This document shows, one piece after another, positions 22,101 through 28,603 of a stretch of DNA of 34,214 nucleotides (position 1 is its first letter; every line of letters begins with the position of its first letter). The position numbers and the translations under genes are program-made. The notes beneath the pieces were generated by a model, which saw nothing but the letters and a program-made list of their open reading frames with translations, had not been told where the DNA came from and did not search any database. The DNA is from an uncultured Anaerotignum sp. (GTDB lineage: Bacteria; Bacillota; Clostridia; Lachnospirales; Anaerotignaceae), in the NCBI RefSeq assembly GCF_905212195.1, contig NZ_CAJMDQ010000016.1, forward strand, positions 1 to 34,214. The letters run 5' to 3'.

Positions 22101-22557
22101 ATCTGCCCAACACATTTTCTGTTGTATCTTCTCCCGTAAGGGACTTGGAAAACTTATAATGGAAGTTCTGCATGCCTTCCCGCAGATAAAACCGATGGGT
22201 ATTTTTCCGCAGCTGGTTGCAGGCAACTTCGATCTGCACACAACCCGCTTCCTTTGCCAGTTCACTGGCGTATGTGAGCATTTCGCCGCCGATACCGTTG
22301 CTTCTGGCGTTTTTATCTACGGCAAATTCCATGATTTCTGCCACAAGAGCGGCATGGTGGAGCTGTCTTTCTATGCGCAGATGGAGGACGCCTTTCACAT
22401 GCTTTTCCTCTTCCCAGACCAAAAAGACATGGCGGCTGTCTGCCAGCATTTCCCCATACATCTGGGAAAAAGCATCCCATGGCAGTTCCTTTTCTTCCAT
22501 ATCACAAATCAGTTCATAAATGCCACGGCAGTCCTCTGCCTTGCCTTTTCTGACCAT
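22099..22557 (-). CDS. GNAT-family N-acetyltransferase
   Basis: A 152-residue GNAT protein: VRKGKAEDCRGIYELICDM, VFLVWEEEKHVKGVLHLRIE, AEIMEFAVDKNARSNGIGGEML (motif A with R-S-N-G-I-G-G) and QIEVACNQLRKNTHRFYLREGM (motif B). Substrate unknown. AGGAGG lies upstream of the ATG. Single gene; the divergent neighbour is a type I toxin locus. Confidence 0.9.
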   Translation of the reverse strand: MVRKGKAEDCRGIYELICDMEEKELPWDAFSQMYGEMLADSRHVFLVWEEEKHVKGVLHLRIERQLHHAALVAEIMEFAVDKNARSNGIGGEMLTYASELAKEAGCVQIEVACNQLRKNTHRFYLREGMQNFHYKFSKSLTGEDTTENVLGR

Positions 22558-22605
22558 GCCATTCCTCCTGTTTTGCCAAAACTCATGGAAAACCCCACCA
22601 AATCA

Positions 22606-22614
22606 TGATAGAAT
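22606..22614 (+). promoter_or_regulatory. Extended -10 promoter of the toxin mRNA
   Basis: TG-A-TAGAAT at 22606-22614. It predicts a start at about 22620-22621, exactly where the 5' pairing arm of the mRNA begins. The -35 (about ATGGAA) is poor, as allowed for extended -10 promoters. Confidence 0.6.
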
Positions 22615-22671
22615 AAAGTAAGGGTTGCCGTTTGGCGGTTCAGTCACTTTCCCACGAGGGGAGGTGATACG

Positions 22672-22752
22672 ATGGTTACATATAATGAATTGTTTCAATT
22701 CTGCTTAGTGATCATTGGCGTTATCACCTTATGTCATTTACATAAGAGATAA
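22672..22752 (+). CDS. Holin-like type I toxin peptide (26 residues)
   Basis: A very small gene: it begins MVTYNELFQF, continues as one membrane helix (CLVIIGVITLC) and ends HLHKR. It fits the putative holin-like toxin family (Hol_Tox), whose members also start M-x-T-Y and have a single helix and short basic tail. The very strong GGGGAGGTGAT is complementary to 16S rRNA over at least eight bases but is also paired within the mRNA. The peptide would insert in the cytoplasmic membrane and depolarise it when unrepressed. Base composition is lower in GC than its neighbours, in line with acquisition. Confidence 0.82.
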   Translation: MVTYNELFQFCLVIIGVITLCHLHKR

Positions 22753-22753
22753 T

Positions 22754-22842
22754 AAAAAGCGACCGCCTAACCTGCGAAGTTAGACGGTCTTATCCACATA
22801 TTCAGGACTGACCGCCTCGCGAAAAACGGCAACCCTCTTTCT
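22754..22842 (-). ncRNA. Antisense antitoxin RNA
   Basis: Convergent to the toxin mRNA and complementary to its 3' untranslated part, including both 3' arms of the long-range pairing. It starts near 22842 from the promoter at 22849-22877 and ends at the terminator formed by GTTAGACGGTC/GACCGCCTAAC (22761-22789), followed on this strand by TTTTT (22754-22758). The length is about 90 bases, typical for type I antitoxins. Pairing would block the mRNA or bring about its degradation by RNase III. Confidence 0.72.
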
Positions 22843-22848
22843 AAGATT

Positions 22849-22877
22849 ATATTACAGCCTTTGCAAATAAATTGCAA
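22849..22877 (-). promoter_or_regulatory. Promoter of the antisense RNA
   Basis: On the minus strand TTGCAA (22872-22877) and TAATAT (22849-22854) with a 17-base spacer; TATAAT overlaps three bases further on. The -35 lies inside the toxin mRNA terminator. Confidence 0.6.
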
Positions 22878-22886
22878 GGGCTTTTT
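22856..22886 (+). terminator. Toxin mRNA terminator
   Basis: AGCCTTTGCAA (22856-22866) pairs with TTGCAAGGGCT (22872-22882), followed by TTTTT (22882-22886). It overlaps the antisense promoter and touches the stop codon of the leftward gene at 22886. Confidence 0.8.
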
Positions 22887-23218
22887 CATTGCCCCTCTGT
22901 CTTTTCCCGCTCTTTCTCCCCTTTGAGCAATCTGGAGAATTTCCGGGAGCGAATCACTTCAAATATGATGGTCGGCACAAACAACAACAGCAGAAGCCCT
23001 ATCCGTTTTCCCAAAGAAACGATACACTGCCCAGACGAAAAATAAAACGAATACACCAGCAAAGGCAGTGCTGTCAAAATCCACGATACCGCCTGTCAGC
23101 GAGTATAGGACTTTGTCCAAGGTCTATCTCGATGGACTGCCGGAATTTTCTGAAAACCAAAAAGCCCCACAATGCCATACAGCAAATAACCAAAGGCCAG
23201 CAGCCGCAGAAAATCCAT
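22886..23218 (-). pseudogene. Small membrane protein gene interrupted by one in-frame UGA
   Basis: From the ATG at 23218, with GGGGGGAG upstream, the frame runs 40 codons (MDFLRLLAFGYLLYG..., ending WTKSYTR), meets TGA at 23096-23098, then stays open for 69 more codons to TGA at 22886. Exactly 111 codons in one frame, with good hydrophobic segments on both sides (about 5-20, 48-62 and 72-86) and a charged C-terminus. One base change (TGA from CGA or TGG) explains the break. The second part alone has no ribosome binding site. Either a recent pseudogene, a truncated 40-residue product, or a sequencing error. Family unknown. It follows the next gene by 15 bases. Confidence 0.7.
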
Positions 23219-23233
23219 AAACGCTCCCCCCTT

Positions 23234-23443
23234 TTATTGTGTTCCTACCATGACTACGCACATCATCAGCATCAGGCAAAAACTTGCCAAAGCCAGATTG
23301 CCTGTAGGCGGATTCTCCCCACCTTGTAAATAATCTTTCAGCCCATGGGCCAATGAATAAATAAACAGAAACGGCCAGATAAACCACCCCAACATATAAA
23401 TGGTCGCTCCGAATTCGGCTAAGCTCGTAAAGAAAAATCCCAT
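23234..23443 (-). CDS. Small membrane protein; unknown function
   Basis: A 69-residue protein with two hydrophobic segments (about 8-30 and 48-67) separated by GLKDYLQGGENPPTG. GGGGGGAGAG precedes the ATG at 23443. Two-gene unit with the interrupted gene at 22886-23218, both with similar small membrane character. No family recognised. Confidence 0.65.
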   Translation of the reverse strand: MGFFFTSLAEFGATIYMLGWFIWPFLFIYSLAHGLKDYLQGGENPPTGNLALASFCLMLMMCVVMVGTQ

Positions 23444-23464
23444 AGCTCTCCCCCCTTTTCCTGT

Positions 23465-23507
23465 TAAAAAAACGCACGAAATCACCGTTTCCAGTCATTT
23501 CGTGCGT
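23465..23507 (-). terminator. Terminator downstream of the epimerase fusion gene
   Basis: ACGCACGAAAT (23472-23482) pairs with ATTTCGTGCGT (23497-23507); on the minus strand a run of seven T follows. A second, perfect 20-base palindrome with CCCC/GGGG core sits at 23594-23613, right after the fusion gene stop, without a T-run. Confidence 0.8.
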
Positions 23508-23617
23508 CTGTTTTCAAAGAACCGAATAGGGGCATCTTCATCAGAAAACAAAGAAAGCTGTTTGGTATGTTTTCTTTTGAAGATTGCCGTCGCAATTCCC
23601 CTTAAGGGGAATTTGCT

Positions 23618-25546
23618 TTATTTATCTTCTTTCTTTTCTTCTGTTGTTTCTTCTTCCTCATCGTCTTCCCATTCGGAAGGGTCTACATCACCGAAGGCGG
23701 ATTTCAGGAAATCTTCGCATTCATCGATCTGTTCCATCTGGAACTGTACGGAACCCAGAACGTTTTCCACATTCTTTGCATATTTTTCCATAACAGGGTC
23801 CACTTCTTCTTCGGTCATATCTTCTTCGGAAGTCACTTCTTCCGCCGCTGCTGCTGTCACGTCTGCTGCCGCTTCTGCCACAGGTGCTTCTTCTGCGGGA
23901 GCTTCTTCTGCAACTGCTGCTTTTTCTGCTGCTGCTTCGTCTGCATCCAGTTCGTCCAGATCCAGATCGTCCCAGTCTTCTTCTTCATTGCGGCGTTTTG
24001 CCTGCAATTTTTCTTTATATGTTCTTGCGTCTTCTCTCAGTTCCTGCGCTTTTTCTGTCATGCGGAATGCGGCGCTTCTTACTTTGGGCTGCATTTCGTC
24101 AGCTTTATCCGCAACCTTTGTTGCCACTTCACGGACACGGGGCTGGAGCTGTTCCGCTTTTTCTCCAACAGTTCTTGCTACACTGCCCAGGACTGCGCCG
24201 GCTTTTTCCAGTGCGCTGCCTACAGCTTTGCCCAGACCGTCTTTTTCCAGACCTGCGCCGTTCTGCAGCACAGTCAGCAGTCTTTCCGCTTCATCTACAT
24301 TGATGAGCCCTTTTTCCAGCATGCTCAAAATTGCCATACGTTCTTCTTTCATAGGTTTTTCCTCCTTGCCGCTGCTTTTTGCCTCGGTTGTGATGGTATA
24401 ATCTTCGGGGCGCACGTCCTGTTTGCCGAAAGCATAAAGGATAGCTGCCGCAATACGCTTGGAAGCGTTGCCGTCCCCGAAGGGATTTTTTGCCTGTGCC
24501 ATGGATTCATAAACTTCTGCATCTGTCAGCAGTTCTTTTGCCATAGCGTAAATGGTTTCTTCGTCAGTGCCTGCCAGTTTCAGTGTGCCGGCTTCCACCC
24601 CTTCGGGGCGTTCTGTCACGTTACGCAGCACCAGTACAGGTTTGCCCATGGAAGGCACTTCTTCCTGAAGTCCGCCGCTGTCTGTCATAACGAAGAAAGA
24701 ACGGCACATCAGGTTATGCATGTCTTTCAGATCCAGAGGATCTGTCAGGTGGATACGAGGGTTATTCCCAAGGATACGGTGTACCGGTTCCACAACGGCA
24801 GGGTTTTTATGGACAGCGTAAACCACTTCCACATCAGGGAAGTCTTCTACAATGCGTTTTACCGCATGGCAGATGTTTTCCAAGGGCTGTCCCAGATTTT
24901 CCCGGCGGTGGGCAGTCATGGCAATGACACGTTTGCCTTTGAAGTCGATGGTGTTCAGTTCTTCTTCATGGAAAGTATAATTTTCTTCAATGGTATGTGC
25001 CAATGCGTCGATAACGGTATTGCCGGTGATGAAAATGCCGTCAGCGTCGATGTTTTCCTTCAGCAGATGTTCCTTCGCCAGTTTGGTAGGCGCAAAGTGC
25101 AGGTCTGTGAGGGCACCTGTCAGGCGGCGGTTCATTTCTTCGGGGAAAGGCTGATACTTATCATAGGTACGCAGACCAGCTTCCACATGACCCACTTTCA
25201 CCTGATTATAATATGCAGCCAATGCACCAGCGAATGTGGTGGATGTGTCCCCATGGACCAGTACGATGTCGGGTTTTTCTTCCGCCATAACTTCTTCCAG
25301 CCCTGTGAGAGCACGGGTGGTGATGCCTGCCAATGTCTGGCGGCTCTGCATGATATTCAGATCGTATTTGGGATGCAGGTCGAAGATCTCCAGCACCTGA
25401 TCCAGCATTTCTCTATGCTGAGCGGTAACGCATACGATGCTTTCGATGCCTTCTGTCTGTTCCAGCACTTTCACCAGAGGTGCCATTTTGATGGCTTCGG
25501 GACGGGTGCCGAATACACTCATTACCTTAATCATATCTTTTTGCAT
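23618..25546 (-). CDS. UDP-GlcNAc 2-epimerase fused to a SHOCT-like, coiled-coil and acidic region
   Basis: A 642-residue frame. Residues 1 to about 375 are a complete non-hydrolysing UDP-N-acetylglucosamine 2-epimerase (WecB/MnaA family), which makes UDP-ManNAc for wall teichoic acid or other cell-surface polymers: GTRPEAIK (13-20), VHGDTSTTFA, GHVEAGLRTYDKYQPFPEE, AMTAHRRENLG, TDSGGLQEE, RPEGVEAGT. Family members normally end near 370-390. Here the frame continues without a stop through a linker to M399-KEERMAILSMLEKGLINVDEAERLL, a SHOCT-like motif, then helical repeats (EKAEQLQPRVREVATKVADKADEMQPKVRSA), a long Glu/Asp/Ala-rich part, and a charged end. M399 has its own AAGGAGG at 8 bases. 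AAAGGAG lies before the first ATG. Confidence 0.85.
   Translation of the reverse strand: MQKDMIKVMSVFGTRPEAIKMAPLVKVLEQTEGIESIVCVTAQHREMLDQVLEIFDLHPKYDLNIMQSRQTLAGITTRALTGLEEVMAEEKPDIVLVHGDTSTTFAGALAAYYNQVKVGHVEAGLRTYDKYQPFPEEMNRRLTGALTDLHFAPTKLAKEHLLKENIDADGIFITGNTVIDALAHTIEENYTFHEEELNTIDFKGKRVIAMTAHRRENLGQPLENICHAVKRIVEDFPDVEVVYAVHKNPAVVEPVHRILGNNPRIHLTDPLDLKDMHNLMCRSFFVMTDSGGLQEEVPSMGKPVLVLRNVTERPEGVEAGTLKLAGTDEETIYAMAKELLTDAEVYESMAQAKNPFGDGNASKRIAAAILYAFGKQDVRPEDYTITTEAKSSGKEEKPMKEERMAILSMLEKGLINVDEAERLLTVLQNGAGLEKDGLGKAVGSALEKAGAVLGSVARTVGEKAEQLQPRVREVATKVADKADEMQPKVRSAAFRMTEKAQELREDARTYKEKLQAKRRNEEEDWDDLDLDELDADEAAAEKAAVAEEAPAEEAPVAEAAADVTAAAAEEVTSEEDMTEEEVDPVMEKYAKNVENVLGSVQFQMEQIDECEDFLKSAFGDVDPSEWEDDEEEETTEEKKEDK
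24350..24367 (-). promoter_or_regulatory. Internal ribosome binding site and start codon in the epimerase fusion
   Basis: On the minus strand AAGGAGG (24361-24367), 8 bases, then ATG (24350-24352). It would produce a 244-residue SHOCT-like/coiled-coil/acidic protein (24352 down to 23618) on its own. The signal matches those of real genes in this window, so two products are probable. Confidence 0.6.
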
Positions 25547-25573
25547 AATATTCTCCTTTTATGTTACCAATGT

Positions 25574-25768
25574 TTACCAACGAAGCAGATATAGAATCGC
25601 TACCAGAAGTGTCAGAGAAACTGCCATACTCCAAGCTGCTCCATCATAAGAAAGGTCTTCGCCTTTGAAAACGCGCCGCAGAATAATCTCCAACGCTTTC
25701 AGTGCCGCAAACACAAACCATGCAGCCATACAGAAAACAAGAACACCAAAGATGGCATATACCATCAT
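25574..25768 (-). CDS. Small membrane protein between FAA-hydrolase and epimerase genes
   Basis: A 64-residue protein with two hydrophobic segments (about 2-26 and 46-62) and a short charged middle, LRRVFKGEDLSYDG. GGAAGGTGAC lies before the two tandem ATGs. It is 13 bases after the FAA-hydrolase stop and 27 bases before the epimerase start, so all three are probably one transcript. No family recognised; a role in membrane or surface-polymer export is only suggested by its neighbour. Confidence 0.7.
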   Translation of the reverse strand: MMVYAIFGVLVFCMAAWFVFAALKALEIILRRVFKGEDLSYDGAAWSMAVSLTLLVAILYLLRW

Positions 25769-25781
25769 CTTGTCACCTTCC

Positions 25782-26660
25782 TTATTTGATTTCGTTGGTC
25801 AGTTTGCCGATGCCTTCGATTTCACAGGTGACCACATCGCCGGCTTTCAGGAATTTGGGGGGCTCAAAGCCCATGCCTACCCCAGCGGGTGTACCCATGG
25901 CAATGATGGTGCCTGCCTGCAGTGTCATGCCCTGAGAAAGCTGGCTGATGACTTTTGCCACGCCGTTGATCATCAGGGATGTATTGCTGTCCTGACGCAG
26001 TTCTCCATTCACATAGGAACGGATAGGCAGTGCAGGAGGATTTTCAAATTCATTTTTTGTGACGATCCAAGGCCCAATAGGGGTAAAGTCGTCCAGACTT
26101 TTGCCGAAATACCACTGTTTGTGAGATGTCTGCAAGTTTCTTGCGCTGACGTCATTCAGTACGGAATAGCCGAATACATAGTCAAAAGCGTCTGCTTCTG
26201 CCACGTTTTTGGCGTCCTTACCAATGATAACAGCCAATTCCGCTTCATAGTCCAGACTGTCTACAATATCAAAATGTCCGTCGATGGGTTCTCCATCCCC
26301 AACAGCACGGTTCACCCGTTTAGAGAAATAAATGGGCTGGGGACGTTCGCCGCCAAAAGCCTCATCGTGGAATCTGGCCGCTTCTTCTGCATGAGCATAG
26401 TAATTGATGCCCAGACAGATGACGTCCTGTTTGGGGTGCACAATGGGAGAAAGCAGACGTACTTCTTCCATAGGAATGCCGTCCATAAGTTCTGCGTTTT
26501 TCTCCAGTTTGCGCATTTTTTCTTCGGTCATGGAAGCGATGAATTCTGTCATATCCACCAGACCGCAGCCCAGATAGTTGACGGGAACCACTTCCTGTCC
26601 GTTTTTCTTCAAAATGCCTACTGCTTTGTGTCCACCCTGCATATATGTCAATACCTTCAT
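25782..26660 (-). CDS. Fumarylacetoacetate hydrolase family protein
   Basis: A 292-residue cytoplasmic enzyme of the FAH family, which includes acylpyruvases, oxaloacetate decarboxylases and 2-keto-hydratases. The fold marks are CLGINYYAHAEEA, PIYFSKRVNRAVGDGEPI, DSLDYEAELAVIIGK with the metal-binding E/E/D set, VLNDVSARNLQ, KSLDDFTPIGPWIV and TIIAMGTPAGVGMG. Exact reaction not deducible. AGGAGG lies 8 bases before the ATG at 26660. First gene of the leftward unit that goes on to the small membrane protein and the epimerase fusion. Confidence 0.92.
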   Translation of the reverse strand: MKVLTYMQGGHKAVGILKKNGQEVVPVNYLGCGLVDMTEFIASMTEEKMRKLEKNAELMDGIPMEEVRLLSPIVHPKQDVICLGINYYAHAEEAARFHDEAFGGERPQPIYFSKRVNRAVGDGEPIDGHFDIVDSLDYEAELAVIIGKDAKNVAEADAFDYVFGYSVLNDVSARNLQTSHKQWYFGKSLDDFTPIGPWIVTKNEFENPPALPIRSYVNGELRQDSNTSLMINGVAKVISQLSQGMTLQAGTIIAMGTPAGVGMGFEPPKFLKAGDVVTCEIEGIGKLTNEIK

Positions 26661-26724
26661 ACCATATGCCTCCTTCTTCTTTCACTCTTTTTTCTTTTGT
26701 AAAAACAAATGATTTCTACCCCTA

Positions 26725-26752
26725 ATCATATCACAAAAGGGGCTTTTCGCAA
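26725..26752 (-). promoter_or_regulatory. Promoter of the FAA-hydrolase unit
   Basis: On the minus strand TTGCGA (26747-26752) and TATGAT (26725-26730) with a 16-base spacer. Confidence 0.55.
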
Positions 26753-26830
26753 AGTAAAATGTGTCTGTCTGCCCAAAGACGGTACCGAAAACCGTCCATA
26801 CATAATATACATTCAACATACATATTCAAC

Positions 26831-26850
26831 TATGCATTGCAAATTGCATA
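26831..26850. promoter_or_regulatory. Inverted repeat upstream of argG
   Basis: TATGCA (26831-26836) and TGCATA (26845-26850) around TTGCAAAT. It lies in an AT-rich stretch (26800-26950) without genes. A third binding site for the arginine regulator is possible but its match to the ARG box is weak. A hairpin GACGGT/ACCGTC lies further up at about 26777-26795. Confidence 0.35.
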
Positions 26851-26896
26851 TTATGTGTATACACGCCTTGAAATATCCATAAAACAAAACGATATT

Positions 26897-26996
26897 TGCA
26901 TAATTATTTAATAAATACTACCAAAATACATATAAATTTGCATTTTACTCTTGCAATTCCAAAAAATGCTATGTATAATAGGCTCATAAATATTCA
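26897..26996 (+). promoter_or_regulatory. argG promoter with two ArgR-box-like sites
   Basis: Promoter: TTGCAA (26951-26956) and consensus TATAAT (26974-26979) with a 17-base spacer. TGCATAATTATTTA (26897-26910) matches the ARG box TGAATAATTATTCA at 12 of 14 bases. TCATAAATATTCA (26984-26996), at the start point, resembles its other orientation. This suggests repression by an ArgR/AhrC hexamer when arginine is plentiful, possibly with a loop between the boxes. Confidence 0.6.
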
Positions 26997-27044
26997 AGAG
27001 CATACACGATGACACATCGTTCGATTACAAGGAGGAAAAATATT

Positions 27045-28265
27045 ATGAGCAAAGAAAAAATCGTATTGGCATATTCCGGCGGCTTAGACACATCTGTTAT
27101 CATTCCCTGGTTGAAAGAAAACTATGACGCAGAAGTTATTGCAGTCTGCGGCGACGTTGGTCAGGGCAAAGAAACAGAAGGTCTGGAAGAAAAAGCACTG
27201 AAAACAGGCGCAAGCAAACTTTACATCGCTGACCTGACAGAAGAATTCATCACAGATGCTATTTACCCTTGCATCAAAGCAAACGCAGTTTACGAAGGCA
27301 AATACCTGCTGGGCACTTCCATGGCTCGTCCCATCATCGCTAAGAAACTGGTTGAAATCGCCAAAAAAGAAGGCGCAACAGCTATCTGCCACGGCGCAAC
27401 AGGCAAAGGCAATGACCAGGTACGTTTTGAACTGACTATCAAAGCACTGGCACCTGAACTGAAAATCATCGCTCCTTGGCGTCTGGATACATGGGGCATG
27501 CAGAGCCGTGACGACGAACTGGCTTACCTGGAAGCACACGGCATTCCTTTCGAAGCAAGCCACGACAACTCTTACAGCCGTGACCGCAACATCTGGCATC
27601 TGAGCCACGAAGGTCTGGAACTGGAAGACCCCGCAAACGAACCTAACTACAAACATCTCCTGCAGCTGGGTGTATCCCCCGAAGATGCTCCCGATGTACC
27701 TGAATACATCACACTGGACTTTGAAGCAGGTATCCCCGTTGCAGTCAACGGCGAAAAACTGGGCCCTGTGGAAATGCTGAAAAAACTGAACGAAATCGGC
27801 GGCAAAAACGGTATCGGTATCGCTGACATCTGCGAAAACCGTGTGGTAGGTATGAAATCCCGTGGCGTATATGAAACACCCGGCGGTACAATCCTCTACT
27901 ACGCACACCGCGAACTGGAATACCTGTGCACAGACAAGAAAACACAGGCTTTCAACGAAGTGGCAAGCAACAAATTCACAGAACTGGTTTACAGCGGCGA
28001 ATGGTACACACCTCTGCGTGAAGCACTGAGCGCTTACTTCGACAAAGTAAACGAAACTGTAACAGGTACTGTTAAACTGAAACTGTACAAAGGCAACATC
28101 ATCCCTGCCGGCAGCACTTCTCCTTACAGCCTGTACAACGAATCCATGGCAAGCTTCACAACAGGCGAACTGTACAACCACAAAGACGCTGACGGTTTCA
28201 TCAACCTGTTCGGTCTGCCTCTGAAAGTACGCGCTATGATGATGGCAAACCACGAAAACAAATAA
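27045..28265 (+). CDS. argG: Argininosuccinate synthase
   Basis: A 406-residue enzyme that condenses citrulline and aspartate with ATP in arginine synthesis. The N-type ATP loop AYSGGLDTS is at residues 9-17; further marks are GDVGQGKE, GTSMARPIIAKK, CHGATGKGNDQVRFE, PWR, SRDRNIWHLSHEG, and YETPGGTIL. Length is normal. AAGGAGG lies before the ATG at 27045; an earlier start would overlap the leader. Highly biased codon use. argH follows 338 bases later. Confidence 0.97.
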   Translation: MSKEKIVLAYSGGLDTSVIIPWLKENYDAEVIAVCGDVGQGKETEGLEEKALKTGASKLYIADLTEEFITDAIYPCIKANAVYEGKYLLGTSMARPIIAKKLVEIAKKEGATAICHGATGKGNDQVRFELTIKALAPELKIIAPWRLDTWGMQSRDDELAYLEAHGIPFEASHDNSYSRDRNIWHLSHEGLELEDPANEPNYKHLLQLGVSPEDAPDVPEYITLDFEAGIPVAVNGEKLGPVEMLKKLNEIGGKNGIGIADICENRVVGMKSRGVYETPGGTILYYAHRELEYLCTDKKTQAFNEVASNKFTELVYSGEWYTPLREALSAYFDKVNETVTGTVKLKLYKGNIIPAGSTSPYSLYNESMASFTTGELYNHKDADGFINLFGLPLKVRAMMMANHENK

Positions 28266-28278
28266 TTTACGAAAACAT

Positions 28279-28560
28279 ATGTGGGGGCAGCTCACCTCGC
28301 CCCCCATTTGTTCATACATATACAAAAGAAAAAAACATGGAAACTGCCCTGCGCGGTTTCCATGAATCAAAAACCAAACGGAAACATGGACGCACTGGTT
28401 CATTCACAGTCAAACAAAACTACCTTCACTGCCTATACATGACCCATGAATCAGCAGGCTTCCAGAAAACCATGGTCAACAAAAACCGGCATAAAGACTC
28501 TATGCCACAGGTTTTTCGGGGCTGTCCCAAGGGAACAGTCCATTTTTTCTTTATCACTAA
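28279..28560 (+). promoter_or_regulatory. Hairpin-rich argG-argH spacer with two terminator-like structures
   Basis: The 338-base spacer holds no credible gene. Hairpins in order: GGGGG/CCCCC (28279-28308); CATGGAAAC (28336-28344) with GTTTCCATG (28356-28364); AAAAACC-GGCATA (28481-28493) with TATGCC-aca-GGTTTTT (28501-28516); and GGGCTGT (28519-28525) with ACAGTCC (28535-28541) enclosing CCC/GGG and followed by TTTTTT (28543-28548). The last two end in T-runs. Either argG simply ends here, or argH is under attenuation; no strong promoter for argH is visible after them. Confidence 0.55.
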
Positions 28561-28603
28561 AAATTGCGGGCTTTCGCCCCATGACATAGAAAGGAAGATT
28601 TTT

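Larger units (their letters stand above)
22621..22886 (+). ncRNA. Toxin mRNA with 5'-3' long-range pairing and sequestered ribosome binding site
   Basis: The RNA would run from about 22621 to the terminator at 22856-22886. Its first bases AGGGTTGCCG (22621-22630) pair exactly with CGGCAACCCT (22827-22836), and GGCGGT-t-CAGTC (22634-22645) with GACTGACCGCC (22806-22816). AGGTGATA (22662-22669), the ribosome binding site, pairs exactly with TATCACCT (22722-22729) inside the reading frame. Such folded, silent full-length mRNAs are typical of type I toxins. Confidence 0.75.

Noticed and set aside
23096..23098. UGA as a selenocysteine codon
   Set aside because: No stable hairpin of SECIS type was seen directly after it and the protein context is a membrane helix border without redox motif; a plain nonsense change is simpler.
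23400..24401. Rightward Ser-rich frame opposite the epimerase fusion
   Set aside because: Its Ser/Ala runs mirror the Glu/Ala-rich acidic tail on the other strand; it also runs across the small membrane gene and a terminator.
26855..26864. GTGTATACAC near argG as another MarR operator
   Set aside because: It lacks the central TA of the 12-base MarR palindrome, so the half-sites are two bases closer; likely chance in an AT-rich stretch.
27084..28403. Leftward frame of 439 codons opposite argG
   Set aside because: Antisense by-product of the strongly biased argG codons; rich in Phe, Cys and Val with no start signal.
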